DNA of 64,000 nucleotides. Origin: Branchiostoma belcheri (Eukaryota; Chordata; Leptocardii; Amphioxiformes; Branchiostomatidae). Location of the stretch: positions 2,624,075 through 2,688,074 of the forward strand of contig NW_017804131.1 of the NCBI RefSeq assembly GCF_001625305.1, read 5' to 3'. A program made the position numbers and the translations under genes. The notes beneath the pieces were generated by a model, which made no database searches, was not told where the DNA came from, and was given only the letters and a program-made list of their open reading frames with translations. This document shows, in pieces, positions 11,330 through 24,104 of the stretch. Position 1 is the stretch's first letter; each line of letters opens with the position of its first letter.

Positions 11330-13135
11330 CGTGCGTGCATGACATTCAAAGTAATCAATTTCCTTCCCTTCTCGAGGTACCGAGTGGGCGCTGCAGTGTT
11401 TCTGTGGGACGGAGCAGAATTTCCAGAACCTCCCGGCTGCCCTGAGTGACTCGGAATGTAACTCGGACTGTTCCGGCAACAATGCTGAAAAATGTGGCGG
11501 GAGTCTGAAGCTGTCTGTGTACGCAGTAGTGGGTAAGTATTCCAATATAGCAATTGCTCTTACATTTTTTGTCATTCCCGACATCTTTTGTCTTTTATGA
11601 TGTGACACAAGTTGAAACGAGTTGTAAACTTACAAAGTACCTCCCTCTTACAACGTATGCAGCTCTTAAGGACGAAATCCGGTTGGTTGGCGGCCGCAAT
11701 GACAGAGAGGGGCGTGTGGAAGTCCGGGCAGTCGACACCAAAGACTGGGGGACCGTGTGTGACGGAGGCTTCGACATGGACGACGCCGCAGCCGCCTGCC
11801 GCATGCTGGGGCACGGCGACGCTGAGGACGTGCGCGACTCCACTTCATTTGGACAAGGTAATATTAGCGGCATGGAAAGAAGTTTACGTTTGTAATCCCA
11901 GCTGCATGCCACCTAGAATGTACAGGTCCTATATATCCTTTTACTCTTTATGTTGAGTAATGACGCACTATGCTATAACTTGTCAAATGAATCCCAGAAT
12001 AAAGAAAGTATAAAATTTAACATATACGTACACCAACTAGCAACTGTGGCATCCTTAACATAGCGAGTCGAAATTATCAAGGTTTTATACTGTAAACGGC
12101 GCAAAACTTAGAATTTGACATTTGAGCTTGTGCTCTGTAATTACACAGAAATGAAACGATGTATCATGCCAATATTCAGCGATTTCACCACGTGTTATGT
12201 GGACTGTTGTAGGCTCAGGAGCGATCAAGATGGCGAACCTGGGCTGTGGAGGGCACGAGAGCAGCCTGTTCGACTGCAGCTACGATGGCCCGGGAAGTCA
12301 CAGCTGTAGTCACAGTGACGACGTCGGTATCGTCTGCAACGAAAGTAAGTGAACTATACAATTGTGATTAGTTCTAGCTGTGGTAACAAGTGAACTAATC
12401 ACGTTACCGACAAAAAAACATTGCAAAACTGAACCTCCCAGCAAATGTGTTACAGATTAAGAGATGCATGCACTGCTATGGAGTGCAATCTGTGTCGATA
12501 CGAATTGTAGTTATGACACCACCAGTATATCTAATCAACAGGTGTATCATTACTAACGGATACTCCGGGTACATTTATGGTACATGAAGATAGACGGATA
12601 CCATTAGTTGAACAACAGTGGAGATGATACAGCACTCCAGCTGATTTGTCCCGATGATTTTCTTGACTGAAAATACAATTGACTTTCAGAACCAGCATCA
12701 GGCCTTGGACTCGGAGCCATCATCGGGATCGTGGTGGGTGTGATCGTCTTCCTCACCGTCATGTTCACCATCATCTGCGTGTTGGCCTGTCAGAGCAAGC
12801 CGTCCAGCAGGGTCACCGCCACGGGCGTGTCCACCGGCGGGAACACCGTGGTCCACACCAACCACATGGGCGCCAACACCGTGGTGCACACCAACATGAT
12901 GTACCCCGTCAACGGGATCGTCGTGCAGCAGAGCGGGGCGTACCCCATGGCGATTCAGCAGCCTTACCAGCAACCCATGCAACCCCCAGGTTACCAGCCC
13001 ATGCAAGCTCAACAGGCTCCGGGTTACCCGCAATCTAACCAACCCGTTCAGCCTCAGCCGCAATCCAGTCACATCCCCCCTCCTCCGGCCTACGAAGAAC
13101 CTGCCAAACCGTCCGATGGCCAACTCTACGCTTAG
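9527..13135 (+). CDS. Gene C: WSC-SRCR type I membrane protein
   Basis: Exons 9527-9590, 10995-11126, 11377-11532, 11663-11857, 12213-12344 and 12690-13135 give 374 residues. Two in-frame ATGs (9527 and 9533) both precede the signal peptide; the choice changes two residues. The WSC domain (22-117, eight cysteines over two exons, core LQCFCGTEQNFQNLP) is a putative carbohydrate-binding module. One SRCR domain (118-226) is split over two exons with six cysteines, the group A pattern (DWGTVCDGGFD, then SLFDCSYDG and DDVGIVC). The transmembrane segment (about 234-258) starts LGAIIGIVVGV. The tail repeats ANTVVHTN, is rich in Q, P and Y, and ends with PPPPAYEEPAKP (a PPAY motif). Ligand unknown. 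Confidence 0.88.
9597..9610 (+). promoter_or_regulatory. YY1-like motif at start of intron 1, gene C
   Basis: AGCCGCCATGTTTG lies six bases after the splice donor of the signal exon. The complement matches the known YY1 consensus AANATGGCGGC. The same placement recurs in D, F, G, I and J. Function is inferred. Confidence 0.45.
10911..10942. repeat. (ACAAC)n microsatellite in gene C intron 1
   Basis: A short run of ACAAC units lies upstream of the first WSC exon. Confidence 0.8.
11156..11339. repeat. (GT)n microsatellite in gene C intron 2
   Basis: About 180 bases of GT with scattered variants lie between the two WSC exons. It ends about 35 bases before the acceptor. It creates long artificial Thr-His or Cys-Val frames that are not genes. 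Confidence 0.95.
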
Positions 13136-15558
13136 CAGACTTAAGCCCACATGTCGACTGTGACCATCCTCCAGCTACCAATCGAGCCATTCCTATGGAG
13201 TGGTGGGGATCTGATACTGCAATGCTAGCTCTGATATTGATTACGTTTAAAACTGCTATTGGGGAAAGCAATACTCTGGATATATCACAGAGAATTGATG
13301 TTTTAGCAACACGCTAAACTTGTAAAAAGAAAGTATTGTTTAGTCTTACTACACCTGGACAATAGTCGAAGCTATGACAACATCTCACGTTTTGAATGTC
13401 AGAATCTATCATTGTTATTTGTGTGCGGCCATATAATTTTCCCAGCAAAAGTTTCTGTGATGTCCAAGATCTGGATTATTCCATGTGCAATCGTCTAACA
13501 CACTAGAAGACAGTAACCATTATTACGAAGTAAATTTCACCACTGTCCATACAGTGAAAGCGCGGGCCAATGAGAAGCCTGATTATGCACTATCCTTTGT
13601 GTATATATATAGAGAGAGACTCGTATATGCTGCATTGTGTTGCTACTATGGTTTATTGCATGAGTGGGAAACTGTACATTTTAAAACTATATCCAGATTG
13701 GTTATACAGACAATATATAGGTTTCTATAGATTAAAAAATTATATAGATTCGGATGAGTAAATAGAGTATGTGAATTTGATCTGGTACTCAGTTACCTCA
13801 AATTTCAAATGTTTTGACCAGTCAGTTTGTCGCGGTTGTCGGTTGGGTTAAGGCGGCCTAGGCTGATACTCATGTTCGAGTTCGGGCGTGTGTCTGCACG
13901 ATTGCCACAAACATGTTTCGAACCCGAATCATGTTCCACCATGTTCGATATGACGTCATTCGAATAGAACGCGTGTTCGAATTCGGGGTTACCGGCGGTC
14001 ATTTGTATGTTTCCCCTGTAAACCCGCGTTGTTACGCATTTTATTCACGGAGTATGACTTAAACGGCTTTACGCGCAGCTGAAAACAGCATAATTGATCT
14101 TTAGAGTAATCCATGTTTACGTATTATCACTTTTTTATCAAAATTGTCCGAGGCTATTTTGCATATAAGTCGATATTTTTTAACTGTGGCGATTTTTTAA
14201 CGAAAAATGACAGAAAAATAGCTGTTTCTGCCGTTTTTGGCCCAAAAAAACAATGTAACTGTCATGTAAAACAAAATAGCCTCGGACAAAAATAATAAAT
14301 AGGGGGTTGGCTTTCTACTTGTAAAATATCATGATGAAAGGTGTTGTTACCGCTTGCGCGTAAAGCCATGAAGTAAACAGCTTTTTTTAACCAAAATGTT
14401 GATTTTTAACCCAAAAATCCAGAAGTAGTAAAAACAAAATAACCTTTATTCAATGTGTTTTAAGTACTACTAGAACTGCGTGAAGTTTAGTTGTGGTGCG
14501 ACCAGCTATCAAAAGTTACAGGCATATGTATGAAATACTACTCATAGTATGCCATAGGCTGCCTTAACCCAACCGAGTTTGATTTCTTATAAATTACAGT
14601 CGCCATATCAGTCGTTTGCATTGGCATCCGGCAGTGTCACCGGTGTTAATGTGAGTTTGAGTGTTCTGATATTCTTGTATTTATCCGTCGGTGGATCTTA
14701 TGAGAACGGTTATATGTATTTTCAACAGTGTCGTTTTGTCGTTCATGTAGAGCGTTTTTCTAGACTGTACGTTCGGCATTTCATTTGCTGAGAACAAACT
14801 GAAAACCGAGAGAACCTCCCATGAAAGGACAAAAGTACCCATGATATGTATCGGGTTTCCCCTCCCCCGATTCTCAATGGCACCGTCCGCATATGCACTA
14901 TAGCAACCATCCAGGTGTGAACGACTGAACCACGCAGCCTCGTATGACCATTTAGTGAAGCCCAAGTCACTGCAATTGTCACGTTTTGTATCTTATAGTG
15001 AGTGGACTGATCATCATACCGTCCTCATTTCGTATGTTAAACGTTGCATTCCAACGATTGAGACAACAACAACACAAAAGTGCTCGTGTGCACGTGAGTC
15101 TTACGCACAACGTTACCCGATAGCGCCCTTTCATGCAGGCCGGGTCCTAGTTCGGCAGGTCGTACCACACTGGGATGGCTTCTTTTGTCTCACAGTGGAG
15201 GGGCCGATCATTTCACATTCACACGACGTGCACTGTGCTCTCAGCGATGGTGTTGTGAACAAATTTATGAACCATAATAGTGCACTTACATACAAGAGGT
15301 GTGTTGTGAGTCTTCCAGTACCGAAAACGTCTCTGTTGCTATATTTGTGAACAAACTCAGATATCACGTGATGTCACAAACGATCAGACCCCAATGAACA
15401 CAGGACATTTGAGAAGAGCAGCCATTAAAGTAGCCAGGTCCCGAATTTGCCACCGATCCTCTTCGTAAACTGCCAGTTTAAGCTTGTCCTTCTACATTTT
15501 ATTGTGACATTTGGTAAGAATTCTATAATCTAGTATCTGCGTGACACACGTCAGGACC
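13136..15558. other. Spacer C-D
   Basis: This 2.4-kb gap holds the 3' UTR of C, an inverted-repeat element at 13840-14575 and the D promoter, which resembles that of C. I saw no AATAAA close to the C stop. Open frames in 14955-15367 have no family similarity and no exon context. Confidence 0.5.
13840..14575. mobile_element. Non-autonomous TIR element with nested palindrome
   Basis: The left end CGGTTGGGTTAAGGCGGCCT and the right end AGGCTGCCTTAACCCAACCG are imperfect inverted repeats of about 35 bases. Inside, TTGTCCGAGGCTATTTT (from 14144) and AAAATAGCCTCGGACAA (to 14289) form a second inverted pair. Other internal stretches (GGCTTTACGCGC and GCGCGTAAAGCC) also mirror each other. No transposase frame is present. 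I could not find a convincing target duplication, so the superfamily is open. Confidence 0.6.
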
Positions 15559-18500
15559 ATGGTGGGTGGGTGGCAGGTGGTTCTTTTGCTGACAGTTCTC
15601 CGTGGGACAGGTGCGCAAGGTGAGCAGCCGCCATCTTTGTTTAGACAAATTTTACCAACATACTTTACAAGTACCAAGGTCGTCTGTATAGTCGAACACG
15701 GATAGTACCAGTTCTTCTTTTTGTTTTATAAAACATTTGGGGCGAGTTTTGAGCCCATGACGGGTACATAAGCAACAGATGTTGTATCACTGGTACTGTG
15801 GCATCGGAAAGAATCTGATATGTTCATTCTTTCTGTTCTGTTTACCGTACGGTTTATTTGTGCATAAACACAATGAAGGTTTTGTTCTGTACATCGCATA
15901 ACTTCCTACCCGGGAACCTCTAGTGTATTTTTCGACCTTTTGCAGGTCTGACGGACTTGTATATAAGCATGTAATTTCAGTGTACGAATTTCCACGTCTT
16001 TTACATTACAGCATAATACGCGCTATTGTTTGACACGTCGTATGAAATAAAGCTCACTACCGCCTGTGACCTTAACTGACCCCAGCGCTGAAGATGCCAT
16101 GAAGTGTTCTCCCTATATGTAGTCTATTCCTATTAGGGCGTCTGTCAACTTCACTAAATGCAAATTGTTTGGTATCCTAGCGTTGATAACAGTACTAGTG
16201 CGTTGTAGATTTTCGCATACAAAATGACCTCTTTTGATTAGCCCCATTCCTGGCGGTCATTGCAGAACACTGATCATTCCTTTTGATTTAGCTGATTTTT
16301 TCATGGATTTACTATATTTAACTGAAAAAATAGGCTCTTCGGTGATTTGAGGAACTCATTTTTTGTATATTTGTGCTCTTGACACTTGTTTTGTTCTGGG
16401 GTCCTAAGATACCCCTTCTTAAAGCCTAGGGTTCTCTCAACGATATTATGTATTGGTTGATCTCTGACAGTGCCAGCTGGATATGAAGGCTGTTATGTGG
16501 ACCAAGCGGTGCGAAACTTCCCCCACGAGGAGAAATGGGACGGACAGCTCACCAACGCCCGGTGTGTGAGCCACTGTAGGGACAAGGGATACCCTTATGC
16601 AGGTAGCCATTCGTGATGAAACTCACACATTGACAAAATGTAGAAAGAAAAACTTGCTAAAACTGTTAAGCATTGAAGAAGGCTGAAGTTTGTATATACC
16701 AGGGTGGCCTGTTTTTAAGAATCATTCTTTTTTATTGTTTTGCATGTGTCTACGTATGTAATAGATAAGTAGCGCATTTTTCAAAGTACCATGTTTATAG
16801 ACACACGCAATTCAGCCTGGCCTATATGGCTGCTATGGTGTTTTGATGAATAAAACTTTCATTAATTCCAATACAAACATGGAAAATGTATATAAGGTAG
16901 ATGTGTGATTTCTTGAAACCTATCTTCTGTAGTTGATTGCACAGCAAACTACTTCGATGTGATTTGAGATTGATTTCAGCGAATCTGTCACGCTTGAATA
17001 GCAAAGAATTTTGTTTTTTCAACCAGCAACGGAGTTCACGTTCCAGTGTTTCTGTGGGACTGACGCTCAGTTCAACACGCTGCCGGCCGCCGTGCCTGAC
17101 TGGGAGTGTAGCACAGACTGTACCGGCAACAGCGGGGAGAAGTGTGGAGGACCCTGGAGGATGTCCGTGTACGCGGTAGTGGGTGCGTTTAAAGTTAATG
17201 ACATTATCACTTCCAATGAAAGCTCATCTGTGTTGGTAAAATCCACAATGGTAAAGTTCTACTTTGATCCAACACAAAGGGAACTCATTATTACTAGTAC
17301 TGTCACAATTCTAGAATTACAATTGTTCCCGACATTTTTGGGCTTCTTAGCCATTTGCTGATGGGGAGATCCCTGTAACAGCTCCCTTTCAAATTGCAGA
17401 CATGATCGATTATCCAAGTGACATTTTTAGAGATGATGTAGCCACTTCATAGACTTTTAAGTCATTAACATACAATCTGTTGGTCAGAGGAAGACTTGCA
17501 ACCATACAATTCAGATATTATTTGACATTACCTATGCACAACATTGCTCATGAACATACGTGTAAATCTTCTTCCCCTTACAACGCATGCAGCTCTGAAA
17601 AACGAAATCCGGTTGGTTGGTGGAGGCAAAGAGGAAGAAGGACGTGTGGAAGTCCGTGCGTACAACACCAAAGACTGGGGGACCGTCTGTAGCACCGGCT
17701 TCGACATGGACGACGCCAGAGTCGCCTGCAACATGCTGGGGCTGGGCGACCCTGAGTTCGTGCGCGACACCAGCTACTTCGGACAAGGTAAAGGCGTCCT
17801 CGGAGTCCCTTTCCACGGCTACAACAGACGGCGAATTGGCGACCAAAAATCTCATTTGAAGTAGTTCAGACTAAGACGTGTATTTTGTGCGTATGGTGTT
17901 TTTTGCTGTCTTTAAATTTTGCATCAGTGATTTTTATATTCAATTTTTCAAATCATAGACCATAAAAATGTCATTTTGGCGATCAACAGTCGCCATAAAG
18001 TAAAGGGGACCTAGACAAACCCATCTCTATATTTCTAGATGACTGTCATAAAAGATAGATATGCTCATTGTCGCACCATTTCCTAATGTTGAATTTTGAT
18101 GAATGTTACAGGTACAGGAGCGATCAAGATGGCGAACCTGGACTGTGGAGGGCACGAGAGCAGCCTGTTCGACTGTAGCTACAATGGCCCCGGGAGTCAC
18201 AGCTGTAGTCATGGTGAAGACGTCGGCATCGTCTGCGGAGGAGGTAAAGATGTGTTGACTTGAAACAGAACGTACGGAACTGTATTGTGTCATAATCATT
18301 TCTTTGTCTTTTCTCTCGCTCTCTCTCAAAATATATCAGATGCTAACACAGGTTTTATCTTTGTGTCTTTGACAGTCCTGAGTGCTGGAGCCATCGTTGG
18401 GATCGTCTTCGGCGTGTTGATCTTCCTCGTCATCGTGCTGACCGTCACCATCATCTGCTGTCAGAAGAACAAGACTCCCGGCAGGGTGCTAGGCCCGGCT

Positions 18501-18722
18501 CCACCGGCAGGTGGCGCTCCCACGGTGGTCACCAGCAACGTGATGTACCCCGCCGCTGGCAACGCCACGTACATACAGCAGGGTGTGGCGTACCCCATGC
18601 AGTCTATGCAACCTGTGCAGCCTGTACAGCCTGTGCTGTACGCGCAGCCCAACCAACCTCCTGCACAGTTCACGCCCGTCCCTCAGGCTTACGACCAGGC
18701 GGCGAAGCCACCCGCTGTTTAG
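15559..18722 (+). CDS. Gene D: WSC-SRCR type I membrane protein
   Basis: Exons 15559-15619, 16471-16602, 17027-17182, 17593-17787, 18112-18243 and 18376-18722 give 340 residues. All five ectodomain and signal junctions match those of C, and four internal exon lengths (132, 156, 195, 132) are identical, so C and D are tandem duplicates. Domains are the signal peptide (MVGGWQVVLLLTVLRGTGAQ), WSC (21-116), SRCR (117-225) and a helix near 228-252 (SAGAIVGIVFGVL). The SRCR exon 1 reads CSTGFD where the family has CDDxFD, losing acidic residues often linked to metal binding. The tail keeps TVV but has PQAYDQAAKP where others have PPxY, so the WW-binding motif is lost. An alternative acceptor at 18339 would add 12 in-frame residues before the helix. 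Confidence 0.87.
15626..15639 (+). promoter_or_regulatory. YY1-like motif at start of intron 1, gene D
   Basis: AGCCGCCATCTTTG lies six bases after the donor of the signal exon, a near-perfect match to the reverse of the YY1 consensus. Confidence 0.5.
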
Positions 18723-20101
18723 CCCTTTTTTTCAATAGACTCTACCGAAGTCCACATGAAATCCGTGATGACCATTTTTTTGTCTTTTTAGTGGATCTCA
18801 ATCTGTTCATATCAATCAGAAAGCCAGACTGACACTTTAGCTTATACTATGAAATAGGTAAAAAGATGGTCTTGATGCTCTGTGCTGCTCAGATTGCCAA
18901 CTGAACTTTTTTCGATGGATTAGTCTGTCGATGCCCCTACTTCAATCGGCCATGACTGGTGATTTAATGATGCTGTATATCGATGATTGGACACTTTTGT
19001 GATCTTCTTATTCCAGATCTTCTTATACGCAACGTCGGCAAGTTGAGCATTTATAGCCATATTGGATTCTAGGGGACACTTTTTAATGTTAGACCTGTCC
19101 TAGACCTTCTTGTACACAGCAAGTTGAGTTGAGAATTTATAGCCATATTGGATTTATTCTATGCAGTTATGTGTTTAGCGTGGAGTGCAGTTGTGCAGCA
19201 GCTAACCCCGCCCGACAGGGACTACGGATGATAATGTGTTTAAAAATATCAATATACTCGAAAATAATGTTTTTTGCTTGGGATTTTGCAAGGTGTTGTT
19301 TAGAACATGTACGAGTATAAACATATGACGGTTGTGCTGGTCATACAGTGAAATACTGATGAAACGTTAAGGATTTGTTGTGTATGTAAAAGTCGCAGAG
19401 TTGTTTATATTCAAAGATATCAATAACGTTTTACGTATACCTTGTACAGTTTTAAAAAAATTATCTACTCAGATAATATATTATAACATTTATACGTGTT
19501 GTAGGTTTTATTATCAAAGCACTCGGTGATGTACATTTTATTAGACACATCAGGATGTACATAAAATTCAGGTTGAGTTTGTATTTTCATGATGCCATAT
19601 GCACACCAATATACGCCAATGTACATGTAAGGTGTATCATGACTTTGTCAACCACGGTTTTGTGTGTGCGTAACCGCTAAAATCACTGACAAAAATAGCA
19701 TGTGGAACATTAATTTTGAAGTATTCGTATGCCATCCATTTGCATTGCTGAATAATAAAAGAAACTTGTCAACCGTCGCGTGGACTTCCTTTGTGTCGGA
19801 CGAGATGTAGCAAAGTGCCCTGGGTACAAGTTTTGGAAGTGAGCTGAGAACGAGATCGGTGTGTTCTAGAACCTATTGTTGCTACGCACCAGTAAAATAA
19901 ACAGACATTCCATCAACGTTGCTTCAACAACAATATCCTGGTTATTTCGTATAGTCCAACGTTACCCCTGACTTTTGAAGCACGAGTAGTTTTCATATTT
20001 GAGCAGATGTAACAGGAATATGTAGTTGAATTGTTCGTGTTCCAAACAGCATGTATTAAGTTAACAGTATCATGTGAGTGAGCTGTCATATGGCACATGC
20101 C
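18723..20101. other. Spacer D-E
   Basis: This includes an imperfect direct repeat, about 19012-19070 and 19105-19155, sharing TTATAGCCATATTGGATT and CTTCTT-ACGCAA/ACAGCA. An AATAAA at 19754-19759 is the likely distal poly(A) signal of D. No gene is seen. Confidence 0.45.
19754..19759 (+). terminator. Possible poly(A) signal, gene D
   Basis: AATAAA lies about 1 kb after the D stop codon. The distance makes the assignment tentative. Confidence 0.3.
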
Positions 20102-22705
20102 ATGGCGACCATAAAAATTACCATTCTCATATTGTTTACGTTCCTGAGTGGAAAAGGTGCGCTTGGTGAGTAAATGGGATTCAATTGTGTTGCAGTTGCA
20201 AATGTACTCTCTATTGTAGCTGTAACTTTCTGTCATTTTTGTGTTGTGCTTTTTATTATCTATTCACATGTATCTAAAGAGTATCAGGCAAAAAGCACAT
20301 ACATATATAACGCCTTCTACTTTAACTTGTTACTTGGACTTCATATATTCGAATGCTGTTCTTGTGCTGTATCTGCAGGAGGGTACTCGTACATGGGCTG
20401 TTACGCCGACAGTGACGCCCGTGTGCTGCCCTACGTGGAAAATTGGGACCTTTTCCAAACGACCTCCAAGTGTGTCGACCATTGCAGGAACAGTGGATAC
20501 GAATACGCAGGTGAATTACCTTGTTTTGTCTAATTGCTTTTAAATTGGCAATCTCTTCTGGGCAATGAATAGCCTGGGTACCATCCTACTTGTATGCCGG
20601 GGCTCCCACACTCGCTTCCCTAAGAAGTACTTCTTAGGGAAGCGAGTGTGGGAGCCCCGGCATACAGGTAGGATGGTACCCAGGCTAGGCAATGAACTAA
20701 GTTGGGAGTGACGTTGCTAGGATATGGGAGCGAACGTTGGCTTTGAAGTATGCAAAATGTGGTTTCATACTTTCTCTTGCCGTGCCCCGTCCATGACCTA
20801 TCCGTTAAAACTCCTTCTAACATGTCTAACCAACCAGGAACAGAGTTCTCGTGGCAGTGCTTCTGCGGAACTGCCGGGAACTTCGCCAGCCTGGCGCCTG
20901 CCGTGTCTGACGGCGAGTGTAACATGGCCTGCCCGGGGAAGCCCTCTGAGAACTGTGGCAGCACCTGGAGGATTTCTATTTACGCAGCTCTGGGTACGTG
21001 TGGCAACGCGTCTTCCAAATGTCGTCTTGTAAGAAAAGACGTACCTACAACAAGTATTTTCTATTCATACAGTCTTCATTATTATTCTCTAATCACACAG
21101 AGTCGAGTGTTACTACTGTGCCAGTTGGCAAATCTCTCCATCATGGCATTGTTCACATGCCGCTGCATGACAGAACACATTGGTTTGTGGTTGTGAACTA
21201 AGTAATACCTCTTAGGCTTGAATAGTCCCAACGAAATTACCGAAAGCCTTCGCATATTACACAAAATATTTTCAGTGTGCATGTTTAGTACTTTAAGTAA
21301 GTCTTGCCCGAAATTCACCATAGGATTCATTCTAACGACCAAACTATTGATATCTACCATTGGTCTATATAAACAATTGTGGTTGCTGGGTTTCTCACGT
21401 TTGTTACGTACAATCTACACAGCGCTTTCGAACGAGGTTCGGCTGGTTGGAGGGTTGGAGTCCTCTGAAGGCCGTTTGGAAGTGCGAGTGATCAACACCG
21501 TGAACTGGGGAACCGTCTGCAGCCAGGGCTTCGACATGAACGACCTTTGGGTCGCCTGCCGAATGCTCGAGCTCGGACCACCGATCAACTTCACCGGAGA
21601 TACCACGTACTTTGGACAAGGTGACCAAGTCTTTCTTTGGATAAGAAATGCCATTCTTTGTTCGAAGATCATTTGACTATCAAGCTCATGGGAAAAACGT
21701 CAAGTCTGGTAAGTGCAGTGTTACGTGTTTTCAAAGCTGCTCTCATAATCATTAGAGCAGCTTCATGACCACAGCCTTGCCGCCTTAATCTTACTGTAAA
21801 AATGGATTGTTTTGTTACTTATACGGATATCCTACTATCTCTCAATATATAATAGGTACAGGGGAGATCGAAATGGCCAACTTAGAGTGCTCTGGGCACG
21901 AGCACAGCCTATTCTCGTGTCCATACGAGAGCGCTGGAAATCACAACTGCACTCACAGCAGTGACGTCGGCGTCCAGTGTGTAGAAGGTAAGATAGACTA
22001 TCTTGAATACCAGCAGCATTAATCGGAAATCGTATATCTTAACCCTTTAACCGTATACAGTAGGTATATTGGAATTAAAAAAAAAACAATTCGCGTTTCA
22101 GAACTACAGCATGAACCGAATCTTCCATATAACTTAATACACGTTTTCAAGTTTGCAGCCTGGGACTCAAAGCCATATTAGTTCGACCACCCACGTTTCA
22201 CAGCTTTGGGTTTGTTACAGTGAATTGAACGTTTCTGCTGAATTTGAACACGAAGTGTGACTACACGCTCAGCAGCCAACGTGAATTAGTGACACTTGCT
22301 TTCTGGACCCTTACAGAAGAGGACGATGAAGGAGGCATTGGCCTCGTGATCGGTATCTTCAGCGGTTTTGGAGTCGCTTTTAGTGCAGGCGGCGCTTGTG
22401 TCTGTTGGTATCAGAATTACAGAGCTCGCCGGGCTAGGCAACACCAAGCTGACCAAGCCCGGCGGCAGATGGAGATGATGCAGTATGCACATGGCCAGTA
22501 CACCCAGCAACCGCCTGCACAGGGCCAATACGGCCCGGAACCAACCCAGTATGGCCAGTATACCCAGCCACCGACCCAGCCACCGCCCCAATATGGCCTG
22601 TACAGCCAGCCACCGACCCAGTATGGCCTGTACAGCCAGCCACCGACCCAGCCGCCGCCCCAGTATGGACAGTACACCCAGCAACCGACCCAGTATGGCC
22701 AGTAA
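20102..22705 (+). CDS. Gene E: WSC-SRCR membrane protein with repeat tail
   Basis: Exons 20102-20165, 20379-20510, 20838-20993, 21423-21620, 21856-21987 and 22317-22705 give 356 residues. An in-frame ATG at 20090 would add four residues; I chose 20102 for its better start context (GCCATGG). The plan follows C and D: signal peptide, WSC (22-117), SRCR (118-227, one codon longer in exon 1). The transmembrane segment (about 234-256) begins GGIGLVIGIFSGFG and departs from the array's core. The tail has a basic stretch, then Gln-Pro-Tyr repeats (YGLYSQPPTQ and variants) encoded by a minisatellite. PPxY survives several times as PPPQYG. There is no TVV box. This is the most divergent WSC member. 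Confidence 0.85.
20570..20687. mobile_element. Foldback MITE, family 1, with 9-bp target duplication
   Basis: A near-perfect hairpin of 118 bases runs from TAGCCTGGGTACCATCCTAC to GTAGGATGGTACCCAGGCTA, with arms over 55 bases meeting at TAAGAAGTACTTCTTA. It is flanked by the direct repeat GGCAATGAA at 20561-20569 and 20688-20696. The element lies in the intron between the WSC exons of gene E. The ends match the element at 41162-41310. A 9-bp duplication is usual for Mutator-like transposons; assignment is by that rule only. Confidence 0.85.
22545..22705 (+). repeat. Coding minisatellite in gene E tail
   Basis: In-frame repeats built from CAGCCACCGACCCAG and TATGGCCTGTACAG units encode YGLYSQPPTQ-type peptides. 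Copy number may vary between alleles. Confidence 0.8.
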
Positions 22706-24104
22706 ACCCAGGCATCTACCCAGTGTGGTACACCCGCCACCCAGTAGTACACCCAGTGAGACGTGCACTGAGCAGCTATACTGTGTTCCTAATAACATTG
22801 CTTTATTGAGAACATACATTTCCTCAATATTATCCACAGAACACAAATGGAATTGTTGTTGCTTCTAACAATAAACAATACCAACACAACATCAAGTTTG
22901 CCATTCATATATGCGTTCCCACAAAACAGACTCTTATTCCCCTCTGATACATTCATTAAAATCAATTGCCTGGCGACTATATCGGCCGAATATCTAGTCT
23001 CAATTTCACATCTCAATCTTAGCGCAACACCAGTGGCTCCGCCCGTGAGGCGTCGCCAAAAATATAAGCCAAGGTAGTCTCGAGATCTATTTACAGCTGG
23101 ATGAAGGTCATGCCTCTCCAGAAAGTAAATAATCCGCTTTCTCGCGGGCATGAATATTTGATGAGCCGTGACAGGAGCTGGTTCACACAAACAATACCTT
23201 ATTATAGGCATGACGACATATCGCTTGTCACGCCCTGCAGAATGTTGACCCGAACCTCGTCAGCTGTATCCATAGCAACCAGGTAAAACAGACAAAGTGA
23301 ATTTACGATCCAATCCCTTGATCAATGCAAGCATATAAAAGCGTTCCATTGTTTGCTGAAGCTGTGGTTAACTCAGTTAATGCTGGAAAGGCGTTTTTGC
23401 AAGACGATAGGGGATATTTAGAGGTGTGGGACCAGTGCCTTTGTCTCCAATTTGTGCATGTTCAAACTTGAAGACTGTTCTTGTCAATAGACTTGATGAT
23501 ATTACCTGGTCGATTTCAGTACGAGAAAGCCTTTTGATCTACGAATATAGACAAAATATGTTTTCGCTATAATACTTGAAGCATACATGACATACTTCAA
23601 ACTGTGACAAACAATACAGGATATATCAATTTTTTGTCATGTCTTATATTATTTCGATCGAAACGACATAATATAAGATTACAGTGGGTGGATTATTGTG
23701 TTTAGATATTAGGGATGGGCCGTTTGTTTCCTTCATGGTTGTCCTGGTGCTAACCACACGGGATCAATCGTTTCACTCGCTGAGTGGATGTGACATCGTT
23801 TGAATCAATGTATACAACTCAGACACTAAACATATACATAAGAAATATACATAATTTAATATGGCACCACGAGTTCTTGTATGTAAATAATCTTTTCAAA
23901 ACTGTTTAAAGTTAAAGTAGAAAAGGACGAGACCCAGTGCCTTGTTAATTAACGCTTTGTCCCTTGGGAACTATCAGTTTGTTCGACTGTCGACTTGTCT
24001 GACCCGAGGATTGTTCCGCCTAACATCTTGTACCTGTTATGACATTTGATACATGGAATGGTTTAAAAGCCCGATGTGAGATAAGGGGCGCGCTACCCCG
24101 CGCC
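22706..24104. other. Spacer E-F
   Basis: This contains the 3' UTR of E. Open frames here on both strands lack exon signals or family similarity. I see no gene or clear mobile element. Confidence 0.45.
22870..22875 (+). terminator. Poly(A) signal, gene E
   Basis: AATAAA is 165 bases after the stop codon. Confidence 0.5.

Noticed and set aside
10961-11608. Long minus-strand frames rich in Thr-His, and plus-strand Cys-Val frames
   Set aside because: They are produced by the (GT)n microsatellite inside gene C intron 2 and cover real plus-strand exons.
14955-15350. 131-codon plus-strand frame upstream of gene D
   Set aside because: There is no family similarity or signal peptide, it lies in promoter-like sequence, and it reads through the block shared with the C promoter.
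22286-22846. 186-residue minus-strand frame across the E tail
   Set aside because: It is the complement of the Pro-Gln-Tyr repeats in the E last exon. It has no domain and no splice context.
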